Shown: positions 32,161-44,393 of the stretch, one piece after another
Layout of the letters: every line of letters begins with the position of its first letter
Numbering within the stretch: position 1 is the stretch's first letter
Assembly (NCBI GenBank): GCA_023362775.1
Contig: JALMGJ010000004.1
Span: forward strand, 83,411,798 to 83,475,797
From: Charina bottae
Lineage: Eukaryota > Chordata > Lepidosauria > Squamata > Charinaidae
DNA: 64,000 bases
Direction: 5' to 3'
Program-made: the position numbers and the translations under genes
Notes under the pieces: generated by a model
Database searches by the model: none
What the model was told of the DNA's origin: nothing
Seen by the model: only the letters and a program-made list of their open reading frames with translations

Positions 32161-34687
32161 TAGTAGATTATGATCCATAATTTTCAGTGATTTGGGATTA
32201 TCATTATTATGACATAATGAATATGATAGGAAAATAGTGCTATTTCCCTGCTTTAATGTCACTATCTATGAACCAAAGAAGGAAGTCTGTTCTACTACTT
32301 AGGCTTCCTCAGGTCCATGTTGGGCTCTACATGCAAAAAACAACCTCACATCTTCAGAGTTCTCCACAATCCATAAGTAGCAGATAACTGTGATCCACAG
32401 TGCTGTGTAGTCTCATTCTCCACTATCCCCAAGATCAAAAGGTAAATAAAGATGAACTGTTTCTTAATGTAAGACTCTATGATGTAAAAGGCTTAATTTT
32501 TATAAGTGACGCTATTGTAAAGTCCAGACTGAGATCAATGAACGATTATAAAATACTAAATTTGTTAGACATAAGGTTCTAAAAGACTTTTTGTTTTGTT
32601 TTTGCCATGAAAGTCTAATTTTGAGGTACTTCTGGAATCTTATATTGCAAATGGTTTATCTAGACGAATTTTTCTAGTTTCCAATAGCAGATCCAACAGA
32701 TGAGGAACAATTGACAAGGATAATGCATTGGTTTCGTACTGTTGTTTGCATGCTGTTGATGCAGACTATTGTTGGTCAGGTACAGAGAGTTCAGAAACAG
32801 GGAAATAGAGAGAGGACAAATTATAGCTTTCTGCCCTAATGATCAGTGAAAAAAATGCCTTCTAGCTAACTCATCCAGAGAAAAATGAGATTTTTTGCTT
32901 AAGAAATTGAAAAGGGGATCCAGAACAGAAGTGAATAGGAGCTCTGGCAACAGAAGGGTTTTTGTCATCGTTTTTTTTAGTCTATACTCACTAGAAATAA
33001 AAATCTGCATGCCTTCTTTTTTCTGTATGTCAGAGTGAATGATACAGAGAGGAAGGGAGTAAAGAATGTAACAATTTGTCACTTTTCTCATACTGTGGCA
33101 AATTCTTGTAAATGCTTATTTGCACTTGCCTGTTTGTCCATCTGTTAGATAGATGAAGCACTGTGGGAACAACTCATTGTCTCTTTGTTTTAACAGATAT
33201 GGGTGGGTTTGCTTTCTTTTGTTTTGTTTTTAAATTCTCCATTGTTCTTTGATCCTTCTGAAAGAAATAACCTCTAAACAATGACATTCCAAGGCATTAA
33301 TGTCAGGCATTGAAATAATTGGATTTAGATATTTAATAAATGGAAAGGTAATATAAATATATTTATTTTGCACTCATTTCCTGTTTTATTAGAACTCTGT
33401 AGCTGTCGAGAAAAGCACATCCAGCATATAAAATATACCATTAATGCAACCAGCCAATAAGTAGAACCAATAAAAATATATCTTTCTCTGTTTCATCTGA
33501 TGAGACTCCTGCTTTAGCAAAAAAGTGTAAAATCTTTTTCATTTCAAATCCAGTCACAAGAATGCTTGCTGTATTTACTTCTCAGTAGCAATAACTTTCT
33601 TAAATCCTTTCACAGCAGTTCCTTTGAACTTAGTAGCAGGTCTGAAATGCCCTGTGATTTAAATCCAAGTGCTATACAAAGAAATCTTCAAAAACTGAAT
33701 TCTATTTAACTGAGCATTAGAAGCATTTCCACCACTCTAAACATCTGAACTGGAAAGAGAAATCTGCAAGCATTTGTAATATCTCAATTCTATAAACATG
33801 CCAGCTGTTAATCTCTAATCTTCTTACCCAACTTTTATTTTTGAAAACTTGCATGTTCTTCTGAAACATAGCTCTGTTATATTTTAAACGTTATCAATTT
33901 TATACTTGTATAAATTTAACCTAAGATTCCACATGGAATTCTTGCCCTTTCATGGTGTACCTACTAATTGTCGCAAATTGTATGAAGAGTAAGGCAATAG
34001 CAATATGATATGCAAACAGGAATTGTAATGTATTGTCAATGTGAATATATTGCAATTAATGAAATTGATATGCAAATGCACACAAAAACTGGGGATTGTG
34101 CATATTCATCTGAAGGCCTGGAGTCGATATGCAAATGGTTAGCAGGGAATTTTGCACCTTGTTCAATCAGGACAGATAATGAATTGCCTCAGAATGTCAG
34201 AGAATGTCAATTGCTCAGAGATTTTTCAGACACGGTCCAGTTAATAGTCATGTCCTCCACATAAATATTGCATATTGCCCAGCCAAGAGTACCCTTCTGT
34301 TAGTGGAAGTTCAAGGATTCAGATTCTTTTTTTTTTATGCATGGAAAAATAAATAAATTATTCACTCTAGAGATGTTTTGAACTGCCAATATTTCATTGC
34401 TTGCTATCTCTCAGAATTCCATGTCTTTCAATGTAATTTACACATTCACAAAACAATCCTTATTGCTTGCAGTACAAGCAATCCACTTTGTTAAGCAAGC
34501 CTGATCAGTAGAGCCCAAGCAATATCCTTTGCAGAACAATTATTTTCAGTAGGCACTTGCATATATCTCAGTCATTGTGGTTTGCTTTGTATTTCACAAA
34601 TTCTCAAGCAGAACATAAGTTCCCCTCTATTTATCCATAGTCACATGTCTTTATGTATCATCACTATATAATACTTCTCGGATCATT
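32161..34687. other. Unassigned AT-rich intergenic sequence
   Basis: About 2.5 kb holds no domain-bearing frame, RNA gene or repeat that I can name. Confidence 0.4.
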
Positions 34688-34972
34688 CATTATACCAGGG
34701 TTTCTCAACCAGGGTTCTAGGTCACTAGGGGTTCCCTGGGAGATCACGATTTACTGTATTTAAATAATTATTTCAAATTTGGGCAATTTCACATTAAAGA
34801 AGTAAGTTTCATTCTTTATTTTCAGTTTAACAGGCCTACACATAAAACAAATATAATAATTTTGTAACTTCTGGCCTATATTTGATCCTGAATGTGCAGG
34901 GGTTCCCCAAGGCCTGAAAAATATTTCAAGGGTTCCTCCAGGGTCAAAAGGTTGAGGAAGGCTGCATTATAC
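34688..34972. mobile_element. hAT MITE with perfect 8-bp target-site duplication
   Basis: The element is 34696-34964 (269 bp). It starts cagggtttctcaacc and ends ggttgaggaaggctg, and is flanked on both sides by cattatac (34688-34695 and 34965-34972). The CAG...CTG ends and 8-bp duplication define the hAT superfamily. It has no coding capacity. The left 22 bases equal the terminus at 24.8 kb. Confidence 0.9.
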
Positions 34973-35344
34973 TGTTCATACTGTGACACAGTTCTCTGGG
35001 CATTTAGATTATTTAGCAGATAACACAGGTGGGACATAGGATCTCTTAAACTTCAGATCTAATTGTAAGAAACCTTCATTTCAGACAGCTCTTAATTGTG
35101 ACCAACAAGGAAAGTATCTATCTAAATGCAGTTACCCTTTCATTTCATGTTTTCTCCATCAAGAATTAGAAGGGGCAGGCTGAAGCTTATATACTTTGCT
35201 CTTCATAAACCAAAGAAACCCCTAAACAACTGAGGTAAGAAAGGCTTATATTTTCTACTAGATCAGTCACAAAACAAGCTCTTCACACAGTTCTTTGGCA
35301 AGGAAGAGTGAGACCCCTCACTTCAACATGCTTGCTATCCTTTA
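34973..35344. other. Unassigned sequence
   Basis: Nothing is recognised. Confidence 0.35.
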
Positions 35345-35490
35345 TTTTTATTTTATTATTTTTTTGTTGATTTTATTGTATTTTTTGTTTGTTGGATTGT
35401 TGTGAGCCACCCAGAGTCATTGAATGTTGAGAGTATTAAAATACACTTTAGATGATGATGATGATGATGACGATGATGATGATGATGATG
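35345..35490 (+). mobile_element. L2-type 3' tail followed by (ATG)n microsatellite
   Basis: tgagccacccagagtcattg is the L2/CR1 3' motif. The tail ends at about 35450 and passes directly into ATG repeats (35452-35490, one CGA interruption). Confidence 0.65.
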
Positions 35491-35502
35491 CAAGCTCATT
35501 CT
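35491..35502. repeat. 12-bp target-site duplication, left copy
   Basis: caagctcattct recurs exactly at 35982-35993. Confidence 0.9.
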
Positions 35503-35981
35503 TGCATCATCAAGATCCTATTTAAAAACACAGAAATACTGGACAACACCAAAAGCCACTACACCAGATTATACAGAGAAGCCATTGAAATTCACAAACA
35601 CCAGCACAGTTACAATAAAAAAGAAGAAAGTTTAAAAATTAGCAAAACCTGGCTACCAGTCCTGAAAAACACAGCCTGCAAAAGGTCAACGAACTCAGTC
35701 CAACCACCAGGTCATGGGAATACTTCTCACAATGAACATGCTAATCACGCTCATCAGCCACTCGTTAACATTTCAACACAACAAAAAACCCCACCTAATC
35801 TCCTATAATTTAGCTCTATAAATAGAACATTGCCACTCTACCTGGGCACAGAGATTTTGCTTCTATCTGTGCTCCTGCCCTCTGAAGATGCTGGCCACAG
35901 ATGCTGGCGAAACGTTAGGAACCACAACTTCCAGAACACGGCCACACAGCCCGGAAGACCCACAACAGCCACAACAGCCAT
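35503..35981 (+). mobile_element. Penelope-like element B2, 5'-truncated
   Basis: The first part encodes KNTEILDNTKSHYTRLYREA, IEIHKHQHSYNKKEE and LKISKTWLPVLKN, the typical C-terminus of a GIY-YIG Penelope-like protein. The 3' UTR follows (ccctctgaagatgctggcc, gctggcgaaacgttaggaac, cccggaagacccacaacag). The copy is flanked by a 12-bp TSD and inserted just after the ATG microsatellite. It is the key that identifies the foldbacks at 19.3 and 55.7 kb. Confidence 0.9.
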
Positions 35982-35993
35982 CAAGCTCATTCT
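35982..35993. repeat. 12-bp target-site duplication, right copy
   Basis: This is an exact copy of 35491-35502. Confidence 0.9.
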
Positions 35994-36478
35994 GTTTACA
36001 TGCCTTGGATCCATTGTTACAAAATAAAGGTACTTGGTGAATCTGCACTAAATGGTAGAACTATGAATCGTGCTGTTCATGCTACCAATCTCTTGCAAAT
36101 ACTCACTGTATTTAAGTAAAAGTGCATTATTACTAATATTTATGTATTTTAACTTTAACCATAAAGTATCTATAGGCAGCTAAGTGAGTGGATATTAAAG
36201 ACTCACTATGCTAAATTGTTTTGCATCACAAATCTGATTTGTATGTAATAACAAATCATTTTTAAAAGATATAATTCACATTGATTTAGTAGCAGTAGCA
36301 TGACTGTACTGAAGAAGCATGCAAAAGTACAACTGCTTCCTTACTTCAGGCAACTTAGATCTTCTTGCACAATGAATTTCAGATAGCAAAAGAAACATTT
36401 CTGATCCTGTGGTAAAATCTGTGAGTACATTCAGCAACTGATCTTGGAATCAAATGCTGAAAGTACCATATTCAACAT
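35994..36478. other. Unassigned AT-rich sequence
   Basis: Nothing is recognised. Confidence 0.35.
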
Positions 36479-36692
36479 AATAAATAAAATAAAATAATAA
36501 AATAAATAATAAAATATAAAATAAAATAATAAAATAAAATAAAATAAAATAAAATAAAATAAAATAAAATAAAATAAAATAAAATAAAATAAAATAAAAA
36601 TAATAAAATAAAAAATAAAAAATAAAAAATAAAAAATAAAAAATAAAATAAAATAAAATAATAATAATAAAATAATAAAATAAAATAATAAA
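36479..36692. repeat. (AAAAT)n array with AAAAAT and AAT variants
   Basis: About 214 bases: a pure AAAAT core (about 36527-36596), an AAAAAT block (about 36609-36646) and mixed ends. Phe/Tyr/Leu/Ile frames on the minus strand are artefacts. Confidence 0.97.
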
Positions 36693-37619
36693 TTCTGTGG
36701 AGGAAGTTTGAAAACTGGTTATAAAACACATTTTATGAAATAACTTTCCTTAATGAGAATGAAGTACATTTCTTTGTGCTTTTCCCTCAAAATTATGAAT
36801 CAGCTGGGTCCTATCACTATATTTGCTTGCAATACACTTAAGTAACACTGCCTGCTTACTTGCCTTCTGAGAAACCACAAGAAAATAAGATGTGTATCTC
36901 AAAAGGGAAAAAAAAGTAAATGAAAGAAATAAATTATGTGATCTAGAAGCAAAGCACACACTTATAGTTTCAGTCACTTGTATAGTATAAATACAAATAA
37001 TTCAATTGGACGTTGCATAATAAGGGTAGAGAGTAATGCAGATGAAGGAAGGAAATATGTATGAACCATTACTTAGGCAAACTGGGCTGAAACAATTTTA
37101 AGCTCTGAGAAATGAGATAAAATTTGGATGCGGCTCAGGCACATAGAGTACCTCCGTGATTCACTGGAGTAGAAGAAGCGGGGGAGGTACAGTGCAATCA
37201 GCTGTGCAAGATTCTGTTATTATAGCCAATCTAAATAAAGGCAATTTTAGCCTTCCTGTGGAGTTGATTTCCTGGTCTGGTCTACCTAGCGGGGCTGACA
37301 ACGTGAGTCTAAAGCAAACTGTACATTTATATCTCTGATATCTCAGAATACGGCAACTCCTAAGTGCATGGTACAGAAAATAAAAGTAGAAACACTGTGT
37401 ATGATGCCAGTAAACAACAGGAATCATTTATTTTGAACTTTACTTTTGCTAAGTTGTTTTTATCTGAATCAAATTCTTCTATGTATTAAAATAAATTTCC
37501 TAATCTAATATTGTTATTGTTGAAGAAAGTTCAGCTCTCAGTAACTTATCATCATCAGTTAACTGCTAATAACGTTGAATAGTGAAAAAGATAAACTTAG
37601 ATCTCCCTGCTTCTAATCA
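36693..37619. other. Unassigned intergenic sequence
   Basis: No gene or repeat is recognised. Confidence 0.35.
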
Positions 37620-37930
37620 AAAAATGTCATCTTGCAGGATCTATGAAGCGTGCCTTCTCAAAGGCAGCTCTTCTCCTCTGAAATGACATCCCCCTGAAGA
37701 TCCTTACTGCTCCCACCTTATTAACTTTACTCACATTGCTAAAAACTTGGCTGTTTTCCTAGGCCTTAGGATAGAGTGGTGTTTGAGACCTTCAGGTGTT
37801 TGGTTTTATTTGTGTAACTGAGTTGGTCTTCCAGTCAGTTTTATGAGAGAGAGGGGGGCGGTTCTTTTAATTGTAAGCCACCCAGAACCTTTGAAGTGTC
37901 AGATAGCCTCAAAACTGAATTAAATAAATA
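37620..37930 (+). mobile_element. Old L2/CR1-type LINE 3' end
   Basis: Weak C-terminal similarity (ctcaaaggcagctcttct, then ttgctaaaaacttggctgtt) is followed by tgtaagccacccagaacc and an AAATA tail. It is badly decayed. Confidence 0.55.
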
Positions 37931-38324
37931 CATGAATAATTCAGCACTTTACCCACTAGGTCAAGCTGGCCCATAACTACTACCTTCATTTTCCCTTTCC
38001 TATTTTAAATGTGTGTTTGTGTGTGTGTGTGTGTGTTTGTGTTGAGGAGAACGCGACATCCATGCTTCTGGTGGACACTCTGGAGTCACAATAGTGGTTT
38101 TTTTTTTCCTCCAAAAGAAATTGGATTAGACTAAGGGATAGGTATATAATACCCACAGGAATCATTGTGCCTGACAAGAACTTCTTCTTTTTTCTTTGAA
38201 GTTAGAAAGATACAGAAAAAGAGAGAACTGCCACATCATAAAACAAAGCATCAGTCTTTAATATTATTGTTTTTTTTTCAAGAATACCTCTAGGTCCCAT
38301 ATGAAAAAAGGGACAAAGATAAAT
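37931..38324. other. Unassigned sequence with short (TG)n run
   Basis: A TG/TTTG repeat lies at about 38010-38042. Nothing else is recognised. Confidence 0.4.
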
Positions 38325-38395
38325 TGCAAGGGAGATGGGCGGGGAATAAATTGAAATAATAAATTAAATAAAATAAAATAAATATTGTCTGTTGG
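38325..38395 (+). mobile_element. L2-type 3' tail
   Basis: gggagatgggcggggaataaa followed by AAATA/AAAATA repeats is the terminal part of an L2 element. Confidence 0.7.
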
Positions 38396-40795
38396 AAAGC
38401 ATGCTAGGGAGGGTGTTTATGATAGGGTATGTACATTAATTCCAGGATGTGATTGAAACAAACATAGCCACATAGTTTATAGGCTTTTGTTTTTGTTTTA
38501 ATTAAGTTTACAGAAACATAAAAAGTATTTTGGATATTAGCTAAGCCTATCAGAGCAGACTAACACTTTCACTTTCAATTGTTTTGCATTCTTTCATAGA
38601 TGAATTTCCATCCTTCTTTAGCCAAGTATAGAGCAGCAAAGCCTTTTCCACTTTACCAATTTTTCTTCTAGAGCTAGGGTTGTTCTTGAAAGTATTCTAA
38701 GTAAGAAACTCTCACACTATAGCACATAAACACCCTCATGAAATTAACTAACATTTTACTTTTGGTCTGAAGACCTAAGAGGTGACTGGTTGATAAACCT
38801 TTGATCTTCTTTAACTTCAACCCAGTGGAGGGTCATCCAAGTAAATATCTAATGATATTTTCCCCCAAGTCATGCTCTCAAACACTTTAGTTGGTATTCT
38901 CCTGATCTCAACTAGATGACATAAATCTTGATTTGTGTAAACTGCTCAATCCATTTAAGACTTATCAGCCAAACTGGACAGAAAACAACAGTACATCTTC
39001 AACATCCACTAGAGCTGTCCATTTTAGCCATTGTAGAACATTTAGCTGCCTGCCAGAACTGCCATTATCCAGCTTATTCTCCCCAGAATAATTTCTCTGG
39101 TGGTGTTTTATTCCATCTCTAGACCAGCCCATCTGCAACTACTACTTTTCCTATAGAAGCTTTCCTATGAGAATCTAAACTGACCCCTACTCTCAGGTTA
39201 TTAACAGTGATAAATGTGCAAATTCTTTTGTTTGGGTGTCTGTCAGAATGCATGGATATGTGAAGAGCCAGCAATACACTATCGAGGTCAGTGGGCTCAA
39301 TGTTTGTGTGCATGCATGTGAAGTCTTGAGTTGTCAAAGAATTCAAAAATGTGCATCATGACCTACAAAAACACAAATCAAGCACCACTCATTGAAGCTA
39401 AATCGTTTATGAGGCTTATATAACTACTCGAAAAATTGTTCCTGGTTGAAGCACTTGTATGTTTTGTACCTCTCTAGTACAGAGGGGTTGCAAGGAACAA
39501 TTTATCATTTTTCCTTCTGGGAACTAGGCACGTGGGATTTCTATGTTTAGTAAACAAGGAAGCCATTTCAGGGCAGCCATTTTGCCAGAGATGCACAGAG
39601 TATTCTTAAAATTTCAAATGTGATCCTTAGCCCTCAAAGGTTTAGGAGACCAGACTAGGAAACCAATGCCATGTAGATCAGTAGCACTTTTATGGTGAAG
39701 CTCTAGTAACAGAATCTTGCACTTTTGAATGCACTTTCATTTTTGTATGAACTAAGGAGTGGCTTGTCTTAGATGTATACTCATGTTACATGGTTGGCCT
39801 AGGCTCAGGCCCCTTTTATCTGTCTGTTGCTTGGTAGGGGCTCTTCTTCCTGTCTCTCAAGGCCATTCCCTCTGCCCTTTACATTCTGATTGTTTAAATT
39901 ATTGCTAGATGTCTTTGATATTTATGGAAAGACTTTATTTCTGCACAGAAATGACTGTAATAATACTGACTCTGAAAGAATGACCTGTGGACAAACCAGC
40001 TGCATCAGAATCCACACAGTACATAAATAGTCCTGATTATTAGAAATTGTAGCCTCTTTTGGTTAGGGTTGGGCAATGCTTGATATAACACTGTGGGATT
40101 GTTCCTTGACCAAGTTGTGTTATGAGATCTTTACTGGCAACCATGGTGTAAAAAGCTTCTGACCAATTTATAAATCTGGTCCATAGGTATCCAGTAGGTC
40201 AAGGGTAACAAAGTGTTGAGTTTTTAATTTACTTTTTTGAGGTAAAGCAGTATTTTAAGTTAATTCCTTTTTTAAAAAAAAATACTCTTTTAACTACTTT
40301 GAGTTGTTTGTGGCAGAAAGTCAGGTATATGCATTGTTAAATAAATAACATTTTTTGACTTGATGGATGTTATGTAATTAAGAAATGTTTTTGAGAAGAA
40401 TGCTTACCTATTGAGACAGCATATAATACAATTAATCCCACTTTTCTCACAACAAAAATATTTGGCTGATCAGTATTGAAACTTGTGTATCAGACTGCCT
40501 ACATTAAGCTGAATAAGATGTTTAGAATTCTGAATGACTCTGACTCTTACTTCTATTTTTAACATGTGAAAACATTCCTACTAATAAACTTTTATCATGA
40601 TGCTGTTTTTCTACACTTTATTTCTTGGTTCCTTTGATTAATACCTAACACATCCATTCAGCCCTTTTTCATTATTCTCTTATCTGGATTGAATCTGAGT
40701 TTCTTTGCAATGCTTCTATTCTAATCTCTCTGCCAATGTGTATAAATGTGTAAGTCCTGATTCTTCTATTCTTTGATAGTCTCTTATCCTTTGTA
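38396..40795. other. Unassigned AT-rich intergenic sequence
   Basis: About 2.4 kb has only short frames. I see no exon, RNA gene or repeat. Confidence 0.4.
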
Positions 40796-40965
40796 TAAAA
40801 GAGCCCTATTGGGTCTGACCATCAACATCCCATTTCCCATTATGGCCCATCAGGTGTTTCCAGAAAGCTCCCTAGCAGAACATAAAAGTATTACTTTTTT
40901 GCTTCTGTTGTGCTTCTAACAGCTGGTATTCATGATATTTTGAATCTGAATATATGACAAATCAT
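40796..40965 (+). repeat. Ancient amniote-type interspersed repeat, diverged
   Basis: gggtctgaccatcaacatcc, ttatggcccatcaggtgttt, ccagaaagctccctagc and taacagctggtattcatgat follow the order of the repeat seen at 57.66 kb and widely in amniotes (GACCATC...GGCCAACCAGATG...GGAAGCCC...CAGCAACTGGTATTCA). The class is not certain. Confidence 0.4.
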
Positions 40966-41879
40966 AATTCTTCCAATTTTCCTGGGTGATATGTTTGTGC
41001 TTATACTTCAGTAACCAGAGCAGCTCCCACACCAATGGCATAATGTGATAATACCATTATTGCCCAGGAGACACACAAGCTGCTGCATTCTAGACCACTA
41101 TACATTTCTCGGTGATCTTCAAAGGCAGTTTCATGTAGAGTGAATAACAGTTATATAACCAGGAAATAAGAAGCGCACGTGTGACCATCCCCAAGGATCA
41201 TGATACACCAGTTGGAGTTAGGCAAAAGACCTGACACAGGTTCCACCTGCAATTTGAAAAAAAAGCTGTGAGTCTAGGAGGACTCCCAAGATGCAAGCCT
41301 GTTCTCTCTGGTGAAGCACAAATCTATCGGAGTTGGTGCAGTCCCAAAATCAGCAAGCTTCTGAGACACTCCACCTTGCTTAGGCTTGAACCTGTGAAGC
41401 CCTAAATAGCTGATAAGTCAAAAAAGTATGAATCACACATTTCAGAAAAGTATCTCTAATGCTAGTTTGGGGTAACCCTAACCTTAAAACCTTTAATAAA
41501 TTCCTAGCCTGACTTATAGTGAATTAGTTAATTAAGGTAATGTGTCTTTGAAACACTTGCTTCCCACAGCAATCAAATCTGGATTGTGTTGCTAAACTGC
41601 TTTTCTCCCCACTTCTCCCTACTTCCTTTCCACAGTCTCTCATATCATCTGGTTTCTCCATATCCTGACCTAATTCTGATCCAGGTACTTTATAAGAACT
41701 TCCACAGTATCTCCCATTGTGTCCAAGGATACAGATAAGTATCATTAGCAGATTGATGATATTTTACCACAAGCCAGTCGATAAGTTTCCCCCTGTTTTC
41801 ATATAGATATTAAATAGGATAAGAGGAGAATCAAACCCGGCACTCTGTAACAAAGCATCCATGGGCCAAGCCTCTAAAC
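40966..41879. other. Unassigned intergenic sequence
   Basis: Nothing is recognised. Confidence 0.35.
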
Positions 41880-42639
41880 CAGGGGTCCCCAACTGTTAGG
41901 AACCAGGCCGCACAGCAGGAGGTGAGCGGTGGGCAAGCGAGTGAAGCTTCATCTGTATTTACAGCTGCTCCCCATCGCTTGCATTACCGCCTGATTTCCG
42001 CCTCCTGTCAGATCAGTGGTGGCATTAGATTCTCATAGGAGTGCGAACTCTACTGTAAACTGTGCATGTGAAGGATCTAGGTTGCATGCTCCTTATGAGA
42101 AGTCAGAATCCAACACTTATTTTAGTCCACACGTGGCCCGCCCATTATTTTATTTACCACTTCTGTCTGCGCCTATTTCCCACACTGCGCACTTGTCTCA
42201 GTCACAGTTTTGGTAAACCCACAAGCTAACCCTAGCCAAGATGAGTAAAAAACAAACATTGCTGGAGAGCTTATTTGGAAAGGGGGAAAGACCCAATGAT
42301 GAGACAGCACAAGACTCCAAGACTGCCAACAAAAAGAAAGCTGCATTTAAAAGAAAATGCCAAGAGAAAATACCTAAGAAACACATTTAGGGTGTCACAG
42401 TCTCCCATCACCCCCAGATGGGACTGTCTAGTTGCAGGAAAACAAGCTCAGGACTCCCACTGATTCTGCATTATGGTGAGTTGTACAATTATTTCATTAA
42501 TAATGTAATAATAATATAAATAAAGTGCACAATACTTGTAATACACTTGAATCATCCTGAAACCATCCACCACCCCGCCCGTGGAAAAATTGTCTTCCAC
42601 GAAACCGGTCCCTGGTGCCAAAAAGGTTGGGGACTGCTG
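41880..42639 (+). mobile_element. hAT element resembling mammalian MER1/Charlie
   Basis: The ends are caggggtccccaac and, inverted, gttggggactgctg (12 of 14 match). The 5' region (gttaggaaccaggccgcaca, gcaggaggtgagcgg, ggatctaggttgcatgctcc) and the 3' region (gtggaaaaattgtcttccac, gaaaccggtccctggtgcc) are, as I recall, nearly those of the mammalian MER1/Charlie3-type hAT. The flanks share ctaaac, consistent with a decayed 8-bp duplication. It keeps only the start of the transposase. Confidence 0.75.
42241..42390 (+). pseudogene. hAT transposase N-terminal remnant
   Basis: The remnant starts MSKKQTLLESLFGKGERP and runs for 49 codons (ETAQDSKTANKKKAAFKRK) to a TAG. The Lys-rich start and the motif before a BED zinc finger fit hAT/Charlie transposases, but the BED finger and the catalytic domain are absent. 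This is probably an internal-deletion derivative. Confidence 0.55.
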
Positions 42640-42943
42640 CCTAAACCTTACCTCCTGAAGTAGGAGCAGTTTCTTCAACTCCAGCCTTCACAGGAGGGTT
42701 GTAAGTATAACATGGCCAACAGTATCGACAGCCACTGAGATGTCTAGGATGATAAGAATAGTCATGCTCCCTCCATCTTACTCCCACCAGAACCTGTGTG
42801 GTTTCCATCTCAGGGACAGGCATGTACCAGACTGCCATGGGTTCAGATAAGCAATATTCTTCAGAGCAATCGCACCATTTTAAAACCACCAAGTGCCTAG
42901 AGAAGATTGGAGATAGGATGGTAATTGCCCAATTCCACTGGAT
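42640..42943. other. Unassigned, probably old L2-related
   Basis: It precedes the L2 fragment on the minus strand, but I cannot align it. Confidence 0.3.
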
Positions 42944-43110
42944 TCAGATAAAGCTTCTTGAGGAGTTTAAGGCTCCTGGAATCTCTCCTTCTTTTAAAGA
43001 ATAATGGACTATTGCCTGGATCCAACTCCAAGTTTGTTCCCTAGCTGCTTTGACCAAGCAGGTAGGGCAGAGGTGCTGTCCACAAGATCCAGAGCTATGA
43101 TTACAGAGAA
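42944..43110 (-). pseudogene. Old L2 ORF2 fragment
   Basis: The minus strand reads CGQHLCPTCLVKAAREQTWS and IQAIVHYSLKEGEIPGAL. This aligns with L2 residues about 528-567 (CQLDPCPSWLVKSAREVTCG and AIINSSLSEGVFPAAF). It is decayed and short. Confidence 0.7.
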
Positions 43111-43760
43111 CTCTACTCACTTCCTTGTGCTGCTCTGCTAGAGTATATTTCACTTCCAGGGTTAGTCTTGGCCAGAAGAATTTTATATGGGCTGTATTTT
43201 TCTGTGCCTCCCCTGTAACATTTCAAGTAAATTTTACAGATTTTTAAAAATGAAACTTTAGAGAAAAAGTGCTACTTTTACAGTTCAAAAACCAGAGAGA
43301 TATATGTTAAAATAATGTTCTTTTATTTTTTTTCCTGTACTTTTATTATTAAAGGTATCCTTTTTCTTCTTCTAAACATACATCAAAATGATTTTCTGTA
43401 TTTTCAAAGTAAATAAATAAAGAACAGGAAGCATTCCAATATGTATATTCTTAGAAGGGTAAGACAGACTGAAGTTCTGATAGTATCATGTTGTGTTCTA
43501 TGGGTTCTCAGAATCCATTCCATATTTCAGGTGTAATCTTACTGTAATGTTACAATAATGAGACGTATTGTAGGTGTGATGGTTTTGTCAAGAGTTCCTC
43601 TCTTTAGGGGTTTATAAAGTCAAATCCAAAATTCAAGGAAGCTTGCTCTCAAGAAATACAAGAAAGGCAACCTAAGAAGTACTAGAGGTTCAAATATAAT
43701 GGCATTGATCTAAAAAGCGCAGTAGGATGTAAATATAGGATTAAGGATTTACTCTTTTTC
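43111..43760. other. Unassigned AT-rich sequence
   Basis: Nothing is recognised. Confidence 0.35.
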
Positions 43761-44393
43761 CCCTCTCTATTACTTTTTTAAATAATTCTTTAGTGAAAAT
43801 GTTAACAATAGTAAAAAACAATGCAAACTAAACTCAGAAAGAAAAAGAATAAAGATAGAATAAAAAGTGCAAAGAAAAAAAAAGAAATAAGAAAGAAATA
43901 AGAAATAAGAATAAATAAGAAAAGGAGAAAAGAAATATTTAAATAAGTGACTTCTGATCTTCATCCCAAGAAGTACAAACAAATTTAGTAATTCTTCACC
44001 CAAGGTTACATGTGAGTATCTCTTCTTTCCATAACCCATCCCTTATTAATGCACAAATCTATAAATAATTAACATTTTAGTTAATGTTATGTAATGGTGT
44101 CAGCAAAAAGTCCATAAAGGCCGAGAGCTTTATAGAAACATGGCTTGTTTTAACTTTGGTCAAACAAACCATGTTTGTGTGCCTTTCTTTTCCTTCAAAC
44201 AGTCTTGGTCTTTAATTCAGTCAGGTATTGTTGTAAGATTTGATCCCTCTTCAAATTTTCTTTTTGCCATTTCAAAGGCTTGTTCGAGGCTTTAGCACAC
44301 CTCTTTGTAAATCCAGATAGGAGTCATTATCCAGGTCATTCTCTTGGCTTATCATTTGTATTTCCACTTTAACTGTCATCTCTGTCTTATAAA
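43761..44393 (-). mobile_element. L1-like element fragment, 3' part
   Basis: The reverse complement has AAGATCAGAAGTCAC followed by T-rich sequence, as in the half-element 3' UTR. Further upstream on the minus strand it reads TVKVEIQMISQENDLDNDSY and LDLQRGVLKPRT, resembling the hydrophilic end of an L1-like ORF1. It is split from 45051-45335 by an L2 3' end. Confidence 0.5.
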
